Shown: in pieces, positions 37,615 through 47,505 of the stretch
How positions within the stretch are numbered: position 1 is the stretch's first letter
How the letters are laid out: each line of letters opens with the position of its first letter
From: Oscheius dolichura
Taxonomy: Eukaryota; Nematoda; Chromadorea; Rhabditida; Rhabditidae
DNA: 64,000 bases
Assembly: GCA_932521035.1 (NCBI GenBank)
Contig: OW051495.1
Coordinates: 1,178,001-1,242,000, forward strand
Direction of reading: 5' to 3'
Made by a program: the position numbers and the translations under genes
The notes under the pieces: generated by a model
Database searches by the model: none
Told to the model about the DNA's origin: nothing
Seen by the model: the letters and a program-made list of their open reading frames with translations, nothing else

Positions 37615-38521
37615 TAGTAGCAGCCTGCTACGTTTGGATCTTTACGTTAACAAACATGATGAAGTTCTCATACCGGTGAAGAAGAAGGAATGCGAATTGG
37701 CGGAGGTAAGGATGACATTCTATTTGTTATTGCAGTATTATAGGAGCTCATTAAAATTTCTGGCTATCCTGTCCAATGGGTGGAAGCAATGGATGAAGTT
37801 AAAATTGTCGGCGGTGTGGATATTTCATCTTCAAAAACAAATAGTCAATTCGTAGTTGTTTCTCTCGCCCTCTACAGTTTTCCACAGCTTGAGGTAGGAT
37901 ATTTTACTCTTGTGGTTATATTATGTATGTATTTCAGCTTCTTGCAACACATGAAGAGGTGGTTATTATTGCTGAACCATACATAACGGACTATTTGGCT
38001 CTACGAGTAGCTGGACTGGTTGCTAAAGTTGTACGCCGATTTTTGGATCGAAATCCGGATATGAGACTAGATGTACTTATTTGTGACGGGAATGGTCGTT
38101 TTCATTCAAGAGGTATGGTATTTTATTCTATAAAAATAATACGTTTCTATTCAGGTTGTTGAGCAGCCTGCCATATTGGAGCCAAGTCCGGCGTTGCATC
38201 CATTGGAGTAGCTAAAAACTCAATTTATCACTCCTTGTAGCTTTGAAAGCATCAAAAGAAGTTGTCGAGAAGGCAGAGAAATTAATTGAATCCGTGTTGA
38301 CAGAAGAGAATGATGGCTATGTTCCGTTCGATTTAATTCTGCCAGTTACCCTGAAAGTTGTCCGTATAGGAGGATCCAAGGTTTCTTATCTGTTATTTTA
38401 TTTTGTAAATGTATTTCAGGTGCCTGCCTTTGTCTCTGCCGGTTACGGCATTGAGCGTGATTTAGCCACCGAAATAGTCATGAAATGCGCAAGAAACAGA
38501 ATTTGTGAGCCGATTAGAATG
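37615..38521 (+). pseudogene. ENDOV: Endonuclease V homologue, probably inactivated
   Basis: Endonuclease V cleaves RNA/DNA near inosine. Family blocks: VKIVGGVDISSSKTNSQFVV (catalytic Asp in GVD), YSFPQLELLATHEEVVIIAE, EPYITDYLALRVAGLV (Tyr/Glu region), DVLICDGNGRFHSRG (catalytic Asp), AACHIGAKSGVASIGVAKN, VPAFVSAGYGIERDLATEI and NRICEPIRM. Lesions: in the expected GxGxACH block the exon reads G-C-stop-A-A-C-H (GGA to TGA). The next intron lacks a GT donor, is only about 23 bases, and reading through hits TAG. The N-terminus is unclear: coding runs back to about 37615 with VNKHDEVLIPVKKKECELAE. It lies between POLD2 and CPSF4 fragments. An unusual acceptor (TTGTTGAG) could bypass the TGA at the cost of three residues. 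Confidence 0.8.
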
Positions 38522-38594
38522 GTTCGTTTCTACTTATCTTTTCTATTCAACTAGTATAAACGGTCGAAACTTTCTGCTTCTCTCCCATTTGACC

Positions 38595-38648
38595 CTGTCT
38601 GTAAGACCTGCCGATCTACACAAACGACAGGTCTTGCAGACAGACAGA
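38595..38648. repeat. Palindromic element, CTGTCTGTAAGACCTG type
   Basis: CTGTCTGTAAGACCTG at 38595-38610 faces CAGGTCTTGCAGACAGACAG at 38629-38648. A related single arm (GTCTGTAAGACCTGTCGTTT) is at 45980-45999. It abuts the CPSF4 fragment. Confidence 0.75.
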
Positions 38649-38673
38649 TCTATTATTAGGATAGAATTTTCAG

Positions 38674-38776
38674 TGTGGAGAAAAAAGACATTATGCTAAT
38701 CGTTGTCATAAAGGAATGCTTGATTTTCTATCAAATACTGTTCACCTTGCCGAAGAACAACGAAAACGTGATGAGA
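38674..38776 (+). pseudogene. CPSF4 last-exon fragment (second zinc knuckle and C-terminus)
   Basis: Begins right after TTTTCAG and matches the intact gene at 27320-27420 (opposite strand): CGEKRHYANRCHKGMLDFLS and then HLAEEQRKRDEK, about five substitutions, frame open. Homology ends at GATGAGA; the intact gene continues NGRMKYATRF whereas this reads on into KKQGKWISF. Confidence 0.92.
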
Positions 38777-39920
38777 AAAAAAAGCAAGGCAAATGGATAT
38801 CCTTTTCTGGTGTAGCTAACGATCAGGTGGCACCATCGTTCTCAAATGGAATTAAAGGAGTATGTCACTTTTTCTTCAAATATTGGGTTTTGCAGAAAAA
38901 TAATGGATGGAAATCGCCAAAGGGTAATGGTAGAAATAGCAGCGATGATGAGGATAAGCGCCCAGATAATTATATAATTCCCACCCGCCAAGAACAAATG
39001 GAGATGGATAAAGATTTTATCGATGTTATATTTTGCCGTGTTGTAAGTTTTATTAGCATTCTTCAGTTGTGTTTGCAGCATCGGAATTTCGTCCTCGGAA
39101 GAGGGGGTACAAGTATTTGTGGATCAACAAGAATATGGTATACGAAACAGAGGCCACTATGAGCTTGCTAACACAAATTTACCGGTTCAGATAGTAAGCT
39201 AACATCATCACTTGTTTCATTTTAGTTCAGATAGACAATGATCAGTTTTCGAGTGTGAGTGTGTACAATGGTACATATAACTACATTTTTATTGTGTTGG
39301 ATACATCACCAGATAGTGAAGCCGTAATGATAGAATGTGAATCGAATGGTCATTTTGAGGTTACCCCGGTAAGTGTTTTCAGTTCAATTATCTTATACAT
39401 TACGTTTCAGTGAATTTTTTCAATTTCACCCATGCTGCTAACGATGATCCACTAAAGCATATACATTTTTATCTATTGATTGGATTTTTCACTTTTAAAT
39501 TTATACTCTTTACATATTTCTGTTGTTTGGAAAGTTGTAATTGGATATTCCATTATTTGAGTCTCTTATATCATTTCAATAAACTTTTATCATTAATTCG
39601 TTTTCAAAAATAACTTTCTAGTAAACGATAAACTCTAATTGACCTTATAGAAAGTAAGCCGTCGCTATAAAAAACTCTCATAACAACTGATAGGATTGAA
39701 GATGTACAAAAAATGGATGTTCGCTGGCAAATGGCTACGCTAAATGTATGATTACCCTGTCACCTCTCAATTTTAACACCAGGATAAACGGAGATGTGCA
39801 GATGCAAGGCTACAAAAAGGCCACCTCTTTATATATAAACTGTCTCCTTCCGAAAATGATTTACCGGTAACTCCATCATCAAAACCTTCTAATAAGCACC
39901 AATCGAGCATTGTACTCTAA
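38777..39920 (+). CDS. Unidentified exons joined to the CPSF4 fragment
   Basis: Coding-like segments in order: KQGKWISFSGVANDQVAPSF with SNGIKG; NNGWKSPKGNGRNSSDDEDK with NYIIPTRQEQMEMDKDFID; a 39078-39190 stretch open in more than one frame (for example EEGVQVFVDQQEYGIRNRG); DNDQFSSVSVYNGTYNYIFI with SEAVMIECESNGHFEVTPV; and VQKMDVRWQMATLN joined to RRCADARLQKGHLFIYKLSP, ending SIVL-stop. I do not recognise the family, and at least one junction (around 39060-39240) does not keep frame by my reading, so it may also be decaying. Confidence 0.4.
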
Positions 39921-40038
39921 GTCTTATAATCATGAACGGGTCTGCAATTGCTATACTAAAAAGCACACGCTTATTTATTGATTTTCAACTTAACGTTCCT
40001 CATTCTTTAAATTGCTGCTTGCAATCAAACAAATTCAT

Positions 40039-40085
40039 AGATGAAGCTGGATCTCCTCTCCATAGCGGTACAGCTACCTCCGGCC
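40039..40085 (+). pseudogene. Exon fragment copied from the unidentified gene at 29-30.5 kb
   Basis: MKLDLLSIAVQLPPAG matches KLDLLSIAVQLPPAF of the minus-strand gene at 30404-30448, inverted, with synonymous differences. It stops abruptly where the minisatellite region begins. A weaker match upstream (TTATTTATTGATTTTC at about 39972) may extend it. Confidence 0.85.
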
Positions 40086-40116
40086 GGACGCCGGAACTTT
40101 GTTTTGTCAATTTTCC

Positions 40117-40431
40117 AAAGTTCCGGTAACCCAAAACAAAGTTCCGGCTACCCAAAACAAAGTTCCGGCTACCCAAAACAAAGTTCCGGCTACCCAAAAC
40201 AAAGTTCCGGCTACCCAAAACAAAGTTCCGGCTACCCAAAACAAAGTTCCGGCTACCCAAAACAAAGTTCCGGCTACCCAAAACAAAGTTCCGGCTACCC
40301 AAAACAAAGTTCCGGCTACCCAAAACAAAGTTCCGGCTACCCAAAACAAAGTTCCGGCTACCCAAAACAAAGTTCCGGCTACCCAAAACAAAGTTCCGGC
40401 TACCCAAAACAAAGTTCCGGTAACCCAAAAC
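40117..40431. repeat. 21-bp minisatellite, 15 units
   Basis: Unit begins AAAGTTCCGG and ends TACCCAAAAC. Units 1 and 15 carry TAACCC while the 13 between carry CTACCC; otherwise they are identical. Because 21 is a multiple of 3, every stop-free frame stays open, giving repeated YPKQSSG, VPATQNK and RNFVLGS translations. An inverted half unit (CCGGAACTTTGTTTT, 40091-40105) precedes it and can pair with unit 1. Confidence 0.97.
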
Positions 40432-40557
40432 TGCGAGCATTAATACTTGAGCGCGGAGATTTGTCATAGAAATGCTTTGTTAGTAATAAAGTTGTTTTAT
40501 TTAATGAGATCCCTACCAGATAAAGAAGATAATTTCCAATTTTTATTCTCCCTTCCC

Positions 40558-43500
40558 CTAAACAGGCTTATAAACATCCAATTTTTGCGGTTTCTCTCTC
40601 AAGACGAAGATGAACAGTGTCGTCAGGCAGTTGGCCGCGTTGACAGCGAAAAACCAGAAGAGTGACAGCCATTTGAACCATTTCCTCAGCTCAAATCTAA
40701 ATTTTCTCATATTTTGGTTATTTCTCAAGAAAATTTACCGTTTACAGCGTCCTTCAACAATATTTGAAGCCATTGGATACAACATAGCAACGCAGCACAT
40801 GGCTATCTCGGCTATTACCCATTTTCCTAGAAATTTTTAACCCATTAGAGGGAAAATGGGAGCAAAATAGGGCGACACACCGGATCCGGGCCAGTAAGGC
40901 TCATTTTCGGGGGAAGTGCCCCAGCTTTGCGCTTTTCGGTACACTAGGAATAGGACTATAACCGCTGGCATACGGTAATCGAACTACTACAGAAAATGTT
41001 GCACCGGAAAAGCGCAAAGTTGTCTCCCTCTGAAAATGTGCCAAGCTGTCGCGGTATTGTACTTGCAGTCTTCGGCGAGAAGAAACGTACCCATTAGGGG
41101 AAGAGTCGGGGATTTGGGCAGTGCCGAGAGCATAATACTCAACATGAAGGTCAAGCTGAGTAGGCCAGCAATGCCGAGGTTGATCTGAAAACGGGTACTC
41201 GGTGGATGAATGGAAAAGTTTCACTCCAAGCATAAAAGAATACAGGGAGTTCCGAATCAATAGTAGGCAGCTGTTCGTTTTTTTTTTCATTGTTTGCTAC
41301 AAAAAATACTATTTTCCCTTTGTCTTGCTACAACTGAAAGCTCGGATTATTGGCATACGCAAAACGCTCAAGTTCGAGCGCGCCCGTTTTTTTAGACGGG
41401 AGTGTCGGCCCGTTTGTATCCGTATCCGCATTTTTTGGTCGATTTCAAAAATTCAACGACCTAGTTGGAGACCACGTCAAGACGATTCCAATGAACCTAG
41501 TCACATCTCAACCGCCCCGATAAAACAATCTGTAGCCCCACAAACTTAATCGATGCTAATAGAACGTATATAATTCCCGTCCGTCTGTGTTCTTCTTATT
41601 TCCCACTGGAAATATTTTACAATATTCATAAAGTTTCATTGTTCCTTTATATTCTTCCCATAAACCCGCTCTACAATATGTTGTATCCATTAAAGGGAGG
41701 GTAGCGCAGGTTTTGAATTTGTCAGGACTTCCGTCAATTGACAGATGACGCTAAACGTCATGCACGAAGTTTTTGCAATTTTTCGTGATTTTAGACACTA
41801 GATATTTATTTTCTCTGCGTGCTGACATTTATATGTTCTACTTTTTATTACAATAAAATAAGTACATCATGACGAACATTTTGATGTGTGAACGGTGTCA
41901 CAATTCGATAAAAATAATTTTTAACTCAAAAACGTCAGTTTTGATGAATTTTTCGAAACTCACGCATGCAGCTCGTTTTTCGTTATCTTCTCTTTTCTCT
42001 TATAGTAATACGATGATGGCAAAACACGAGAAAGCATCAGAAATAGATATTTATGTAAAAAATACATTGATCAGGGAGTTACCGTAATCACCGACGCGGC
42101 GGCAAAAGCTGATTCAAAACCTCCACTATTCTCCCTATAAAAAGGGAGGGTAGCGCAGGTTTTGAATTCTCCGGAAATTCTGGAGAATTTCAGACAGCGC
42201 CTAAACGTCTTGCACGAAATTTTTCGATTTCCATGATTTTCGGTGTAAAACAGTTATTTTCTTCACTTGCTGACACTGATATGCTCTGCTTTTTACTGCA
42301 AAAAGATAAGCACCTCATAACAAACATTTTGATATATGAACAATCAAACAATTCGTCAAAAATTTTTGACTCAAAATCATCAATTTTGATGCATTTTTCG
42401 AAATTCACATATGCAGCTCGTTTTTCGTTATCTTCTTTTGTTTTATAGTAATTCGGGCATGGCAAAACACGAGACAGCATCAGAAATGAAAAATTATACA
42501 TAATAAAAGATTTCGACAATAGCTACAGTAATCCACCAGCGTCGGCGCGCCTAATTTAAAAACCTGCGCTACTCTCCCTTTAAGTATATAAGACTTAAAA
42601 ATGATAACTAACCCGTTCTCCCAGCTCGACATCAAGTGGCAGTAGCATGGCCGAGATACAGATGGTCGTAATGATGAAGGTAGGAATTATCAAGAGTTGG
42701 ATATAGAAATTGGGTCGTCTCTTCAAGTGGATCACAACCTCAGCCAGGGTATAATTCCGTCCCTGTTGAGGATATTCCATTTTGAAGGCCAAAATTTCGA
42801 CTATCTCCCACTCGGGGAGGTCCTAAATTTCCTCTTTTTGGATTTGCGCGCGGAAGGAAACAAACAGTTTGGAAGATGACATCGGGATGGGTGAAGAGTT
42901 CCATCCGGGTGAGACTGGCCAGGGCGGAGGTGAATCCAATTGGGCAATACTGCTCGTCGAAGGGAAACTGGGCTGAAATGGAGATATTGGAACTCTTTTT
43001 GGAAGGAAATCTGAATTTTAAGAACTCTTGAAGCATAAAAAAAAATCTAAATCATTTGTTTTACTTTGGAAAATAGAATTAATTTTTGGAAAATGTTTTG
43101 GCGGTTATTCATATTCTCATATAGTTATTCTTGATGTTATGCCGTCCCGCTGTAAGGTTATGAAAACAAGGACCACGTTATAAAAAACGACAGTATCCGC
43201 CTTGGAATAGGATACGGTACCGTACCGTAATACCTCTAATATAACCTCCTCCTCCGTAAGTGCACCCTGTTCAAATGCTCTATCTAACCGACTTTGAGAG
43301 TCGACTACTCTGTATTTTATGAGGTTTCTTCTATTTTTCCTTCTGTAGTGCAACATCTAGGGTCTAAAGATCATACTAATACAAGAAAAAATCATAAAAA
43401 CGGAGGGAATACTGTTTTTGCACGAGGCAGATAGATCATTGTAACAGAGCGCGCTTACGGAGGAGTGGGTTCTATTAGAGGTTTTACGATACTTAGGACA

Positions 43501-45331
43501 ACAGAGCCATTCGCAATGCCTGTTTTTGATATGAACGAAGGACCAAGAAGTCAATTTTATTTTACCAATAAAATGAGAAGAACTCACATACATCGACGTG
43601 ACACTCACTGTCCACGAAAGCGTAGCTGACTTGTGTGACATTCCCGTTCCATTTCACCTGAAAATATCCAATGTTTTATGTTGGCTATAAATTTAGAGCG
43701 TGGAATGGCTTATTACGAAGTCACGAAGTCAAATGAATGAGCTGCACTGTCAAACAGTTTTGAAAACCGCCAGCCGCTCGCGCGCTGTGGCGCTTTCCGC
43801 GGTGGCTCTTTTTTTCTTCAAATTTTCTCGATTGCTGGAGATTTTAGGGTTGCAATGAGGTTTGAACAGGAGCCTCAAAACCTCATTCCAACCCTAAATC
43901 TGTCAAAGTTCGCACATTCTCTCAAAAAATGTACAAAACACTGAAAGTTAGGAAATTAGCGAAAATTCATAGTTGAAAAGAAAAGAAATTGCCAGAAAAC
44001 GAAAAAGTGGATATTTGAATGTTTCAAGGAACCTATATGTTTACGTTTGTTTATCTTGCCGGTTTTAGAATAATGAGATTGAAAGGACGTGTTGCAATAT
44101 AAAAGCAACAGACCTCGACGAAGTCCTCCTGATTGTCGCTCTTGATATCTCTGTTATTCATCGCGTTGTAGATGTCAATTCTCGGAATCCAGACGCTATT
44201 CGGCGGCATTATCAGCGACCAGGCTCCGTAGTCCGTTTGATTGAATTTTAGCCGAGGGTCGTGCCATGTCTGGAAATTACTCTCACTCTACTTCTGAACC
44301 AGGACTGGGCGTATAGTTCTTTTCCAAAAAATAGGGATACAGTAATTTACCTCCGTTCGAGACCATTTGGGATCGTAGAACAAAATCGCAAAATTTTCCT
44401 GATTTTCAAGAAAACCCTGATTACTGTATCCCTATTTTTTGGAAAAGAACTATAATAGATTTGAATTGGGCGCGCCAAACTGTTGAGCGTTTGTGCCCGT
44501 AACTCGGTTGTTTCCTGATCATTTTCGGAGGTTCAAAAGGCATGTTAGAGAGCACTTCCTAACGAATCTAACCCACGTTGTTTGAGCTCAATATCTCCGA
44601 CAAAAAATTCAGGAGCCCCAAAAACCTTGGCATTGACCTCTAACAGCGTTACATAACGGCCCACCGTCAACCTTTGGGGAGCTACAGATTTTTTATCAGA
44701 GCTTTTGAGCTGAAACAAGGTGCGTTAGATTCATCACGAAATGCTCTCCAATACGGTTTTCAAATCTCCGAAAATGATGGAGATATAACCGAGTTACAGA
44801 CCGAAACACCCATTCACACCCGGTTATACTCGAAACAGACGCGCCCAAAAATCGATTGGGCCCAATTAGGCGTTCTTTTCCCATGTATGCCCATACTCCT
44901 CGTGGACAACAAGTTTTCAAGAAACGACAGTAAAATAGGCCTCTTTCATCGAGTTTTATTCTATTTTTTCTGGTTTTATTGCCGGTAAATATAGTTGACT
45001 CTCTCTCTGTCTCTTTACTGCTGAGTACATTCGAAGTTCCCATATTTTGCTGATAAAAACTTACAGTATTAATTTCCGTAGTGAATCCAACGTTCTGATT
45101 ATTCTCCACGACATACAGTAAGACTATTTGATAGCAGAATATGTGCACGTTGACTTTTCCTCCGCCATCCCATGGCGGGAAATTTCGATCATATGCCGAT
45201 AAATTGGTTACAACTTCCGTATAAAATCTCTTGGCTGGTCCCACCGCGATAGCTGAATTACTTGTGATGAACAAAAGTAAATAGAAGTTACCAAATGGAA
45301 TTGACGCCAGGAAGAGAAGGAAAGTCCACAT
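40558..45331 (-). CDS. Cys-loop ligand-gated ion channel subunit, cation-type (nAChR-like)
   Basis: Pentameric neurotransmitter-gated channel subunit. Signal peptide MWTFLLFLASIPFGNFYLLL; ligand-binding domain begins with VNVHIFCYQIVLLYVVENNQ, then TWHDPRLKFNQTDYGAWSL and PPNSVWIPRIDIYNAMNN. The Cys loop can be restored across an intron as C-x13-C (SECHVDV joined to QFPFDEQYC). M1 is RRPNFYIQLLIIPTFIITTI. GERVS before M2 (INLGIAGLLSLTFMLSIML) has glutamate at the cation-filter position. M3 is KWVIAEIAMCCVAML, M4 LRKWFKWLSLFWFFAVNAAN, ending DVYKPV-stop at 40558. Loop C lacks adjacent cysteines, so it resembles a non-alpha subunit. The M3-M4 loop is unusually short (about 20-30 residues). Introns are large and carry families A, B, H and other palindromes. 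Confidence 0.9.
40924..41020. repeat. Short inverted repeat in channel intron
   Basis: GCTTTGCGCTTTTCGGT faces ACCGGAAAAGCGCAAAGT across about 60 bases, in the M2-M3 intron of the channel gene. Confidence 0.75.
41357..41548 (+). repeat. Family B dispersed repeat, copy 1 (channel intron)
   Basis: Family B is about 200-230 bp. It starts GCAAAACG then a GCGCGCCC patch, continues through GGGAGTGTCGG, GATTTCAAAAATTCAA and CTAGTTGGAGACCACGTCAA, and ends near CAATCTGTAGC. Confidence 0.9.
41690..42583. mobile_element. Composite of two MITE-like elements (family H), TTAA-flanked
   Basis: Two direct ~445 bp copies abut (41690-42138 and 42139-42583). Each starts AAAGGGAGGGTAGCGCAGGT. The second ends in the inverted form ACCTGCGCTACTCTCCCTTT and the first in a decayed version. 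The composite is bounded on both sides by TTAA. No transposase frame was found inside, so it is non-autonomous. It lies in the intron between the M1 and M2 exons of the channel gene. Confidence 0.82.
43226..43488. mobile_element. Family A MITE-like element, copy 1 (channel intron)
   Basis: About 263 bp with ~35-base terminal inverted repeats: CCTCTAATATAACCTCCTCC then TCCGTAAG on the left, CTTACGGAGGAG then TATTAGAGG on the right. Internal sequence contains CATCTAGGGTCTAAAGATCA. No coding potential. Confidence 0.88.
43845..43902. repeat. Hairpin in channel intron
   Basis: TTTAGGGTTGCAATGAGGTTT faces AACCTCATTCCAACCCTAAA around a GAACAGGAGCCTC loop, an almost perfect ~20 bp stem. Confidence 0.85.
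44312..44454. mobile_element. 143-bp element with perfect ~35-base inverted ends
   Basis: TATAGTTCTTTTCCAAAAAA continuing ATAGGGATACAGTAAT is repeated exactly, inverted, at 44420-44454. Likely a recent MITE insertion in the first large intron of the channel gene. A related end (TTTTTTGGGGAAGAAGTATA) occurs near 56333. Confidence 0.9.
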
Positions 45332-46234
45332 TTGACGGGGGGAACGGAGGTCAAATGAGGTATAATTATAAAAATTGGTAGCTGTTTATTCGGGGGAAAG
45401 GTGATTCAATCGGACGGAAACTTGGCATTGGGTTACCGGGTTCGCGAGAGAGAGACTAAAAAGAGAACCGGGAAGTCGAAGCGTCCGTCTGTGGTTACCG
45501 TAAGACCTCTAATATAACCTCCTCCTCCGTAAACGCGCCCTGTTAAACTGCTCTATCTAACCGACTTTGAGAGGCAACTACTCTGTTGTTTATATGGTTT
45601 CTTCTATTTTTTCTTCTGTATTGCAACATCTAGGGTCTAAAGATCATACTAATACAGGAAAAAATCATAAAAAAACAGGGGCATCGGTGTTTTTGCACGT
45701 GGCAGATAGAGCATTGTAACAGAGCGCGCTTACGGAGAGGGGGGTTCCATTAGAGGTTTTACGGCATTTGGGTCATGGCTTCAAATCCGTGTCTCGCCAG
45801 GAACAGAACGGTAATTCGACCTCCCAGAGAGTTTCACAAGAACATGGGTAAAAATATGAACACAAAAGATAAATGCATTTCTCAAAGAAATGTATTTTTC
45901 GGGGAGGTAACGTGACGAAAAAAACATTACGTACAAAATAACGCCTGGCAGCCCTAGGCAGATGTCAGTGTGTCTGTCCGTCTGTAAGACCTGTCGTTTG
46001 TGCAAATCCAACGGTCAAAAGCAGACAGTTAGAGAAGCAGAAAAGCCGACGGTCCAAATTAATTCGACCGTCAACTTTTAATCCCAACGCGGCCGATAGT
46101 GGCCGGAGGCATACTTGTTGTAGAAGAAGGCTTGGAGAGAAAATGAGAGCTCCCGGAGATTACCGTCTATTTATACTTATTTTATTTTATTTTATTTTTC
46201 AATCACATTCGTATCATATATCATATTTGCGGAC
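45332..46234. other. Upstream region of the channel gene
   Basis: Probable promoter of the minus-strand channel gene, interrupted 168 bases from its ATG by a family A element. No other gene seen. Tandem TTTTA/TTTAT runs lie at 46170-46200. Confidence 0.4.
45499..45763. mobile_element. Family A MITE-like element, copy 2 (upstream of channel gene)
   Basis: About 265 bp, the same orientation and ends as 43226-43488, roughly 85-90% similar by eye including the core CATCTAGGGTCTAAAGATCA. Confidence 0.88.
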
Positions 46235-46640
46235 ACGGTGATTCTTGCTGCAAATCCAGCGTCGCTTATTCTTCTGCGCAACACTGCTCCAATTTGCACC
46301 TAGTTCTGCTTGGAACTCGTCTCTCCATCTCATTCGAGGTCTTCCCGGTATTCGTTTCCATTCGCGAGGGGTTCATTCTACGATCTTCTTTGTCCAGCGT
46401 TGGTTGTCCATTAAGGCGACTTTTTGGCCAAAGTTCCATTTCTGATGTGTTGCTTTTTGGAGGACCGGTGGTAACTTCGTTTTGGTAGCTAGCCATTTGA
46501 CGGTTTTGTGGTCGAGAAGTGTGACTCCAGTCATTTTTCGCATGATTTTGCGTTGGCAGGATTGGAGGCGTCGTCGTTCGGTGTCTCGTAGAGCCCATGT
46601 CTCTGCTCCGTAAAGAAGGGCTGGTTCGATGCAGCTGTTT
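46235..46640 (-). mobile_element. Degenerate non-LTR retrotransposon fragment (end of reverse transcriptase ORF)
   Basis: Minus-strand translation reads EPALLYGAETWALRDTERRR, LQSCQRKIMRKMTGVTLLDH, and after an in-frame TGA, REWKRIPGRPRMRWRDEFQ and NKRRWICSK. The order LLYGAETW, R-M-x-G, GRPxxRWxDE is characteristic of the C-terminal part of LINE-type reverse transcriptases. One stop and no upstream polymerase motifs, so it is a dead 3' remnant. Confidence 0.82.
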
Positions 46641-47343
46641 ATACTGTTCTATTTATACTGCTTCTTGACAAATACTGGTAATTTCCGGGACTTGACGCGT
46701 TTTTCGACCGCTTTCACACGAATTTCGCGACATCAATAGGTTTTCTGTCCTGACCAGTCGGAAAAGGGATGACTCTTTTTTCTCGATTGTTTCCCTGTTA
46801 ACAAAACGTCTCCGTCTTCCCCCCCTCTTCGTCATCTCATAGGAGATTTGCCGAATAAAACATAGCATCCATAAAATCCGCCTACCGTTGCCAATTCTAC
46901 TTTGAAGATGATTTTATGGAGGAACAGCTCACTGTGGGGACTTTGTAGAAGTTTTTAGTCAAATTACCGTAAAAGCTCTAATAAAACCCCCTTTTCCAAT
47001 CCGTTTTTGGAAGTAAGAAGAGGAGGAGGAATATGATGGCTCGACTCCCCCGCTCAGTTCTCGAGCAGGCGCGGCAGACCGAGTCCTTCTCTTGCAGAGA
47101 GTCAGCTCAGTGGTGCCACTTGGACAGAATATTTAACCGGTTCCCACGTGACCTCAAACGTGGGGGTGCCTGGAAGGCAGCGAAATTCTTTTAAAATACC
47201 GTAACCCTATAATAGACCGGCCCGGCCCGACTCGAGTTACGTAACGGTCCCTTTTCCTGCCCGGTGCGGCCCGCAAGTGGAATATCTCGGCTATTTCTCA
47301 CCATTCTCTTCAAACTAAAAGCTGACATAAAGAGGAACATCTC

Positions 47344-47505
47344 AGCTACCTTCCGGACAAATTTTAGCCTGATCCGATGTGTGTAAAATTCAGAAGAAGC
47401 TCAAACGTTGAAAAATTCCATAAACTTCAAGGTTTTTTGCATATTTGAGGTTCTCCTGGTTTTTCCACACATCGGATCGGGCTGAGATTTGGCTGGGAGG
47501 TAGCT
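47344..47505. mobile_element. 162-bp inverted repeat element
   Basis: AGCTACCTTCCGGACAAATT leading to GATCCGATGTGTG faces CACACATCGGATCGGG leading to GGGAGGTAGCT, about 40-base imperfect arms, no coding potential. Confidence 0.82.

Noticed and set aside
38161-38169. Selenocysteine at the TGA in the endonuclease V block
   Set aside because: The family has Gly here, there is no reason for Sec, and the following intron is also broken; a nonsense change is simpler.
40099-40443. Repetitive proteins of the VPATQNK or YPKQSSG type encoded by the minisatellite
   Set aside because: The 21-base unit keeps several frames open automatically, and there are no supporting starts or flanking exons.
46170-46200. 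TTTTA/TTTAT run as a regulatory element
   Set aside because: Simple AT repeat beside a dead retrotransposon end; no further support.
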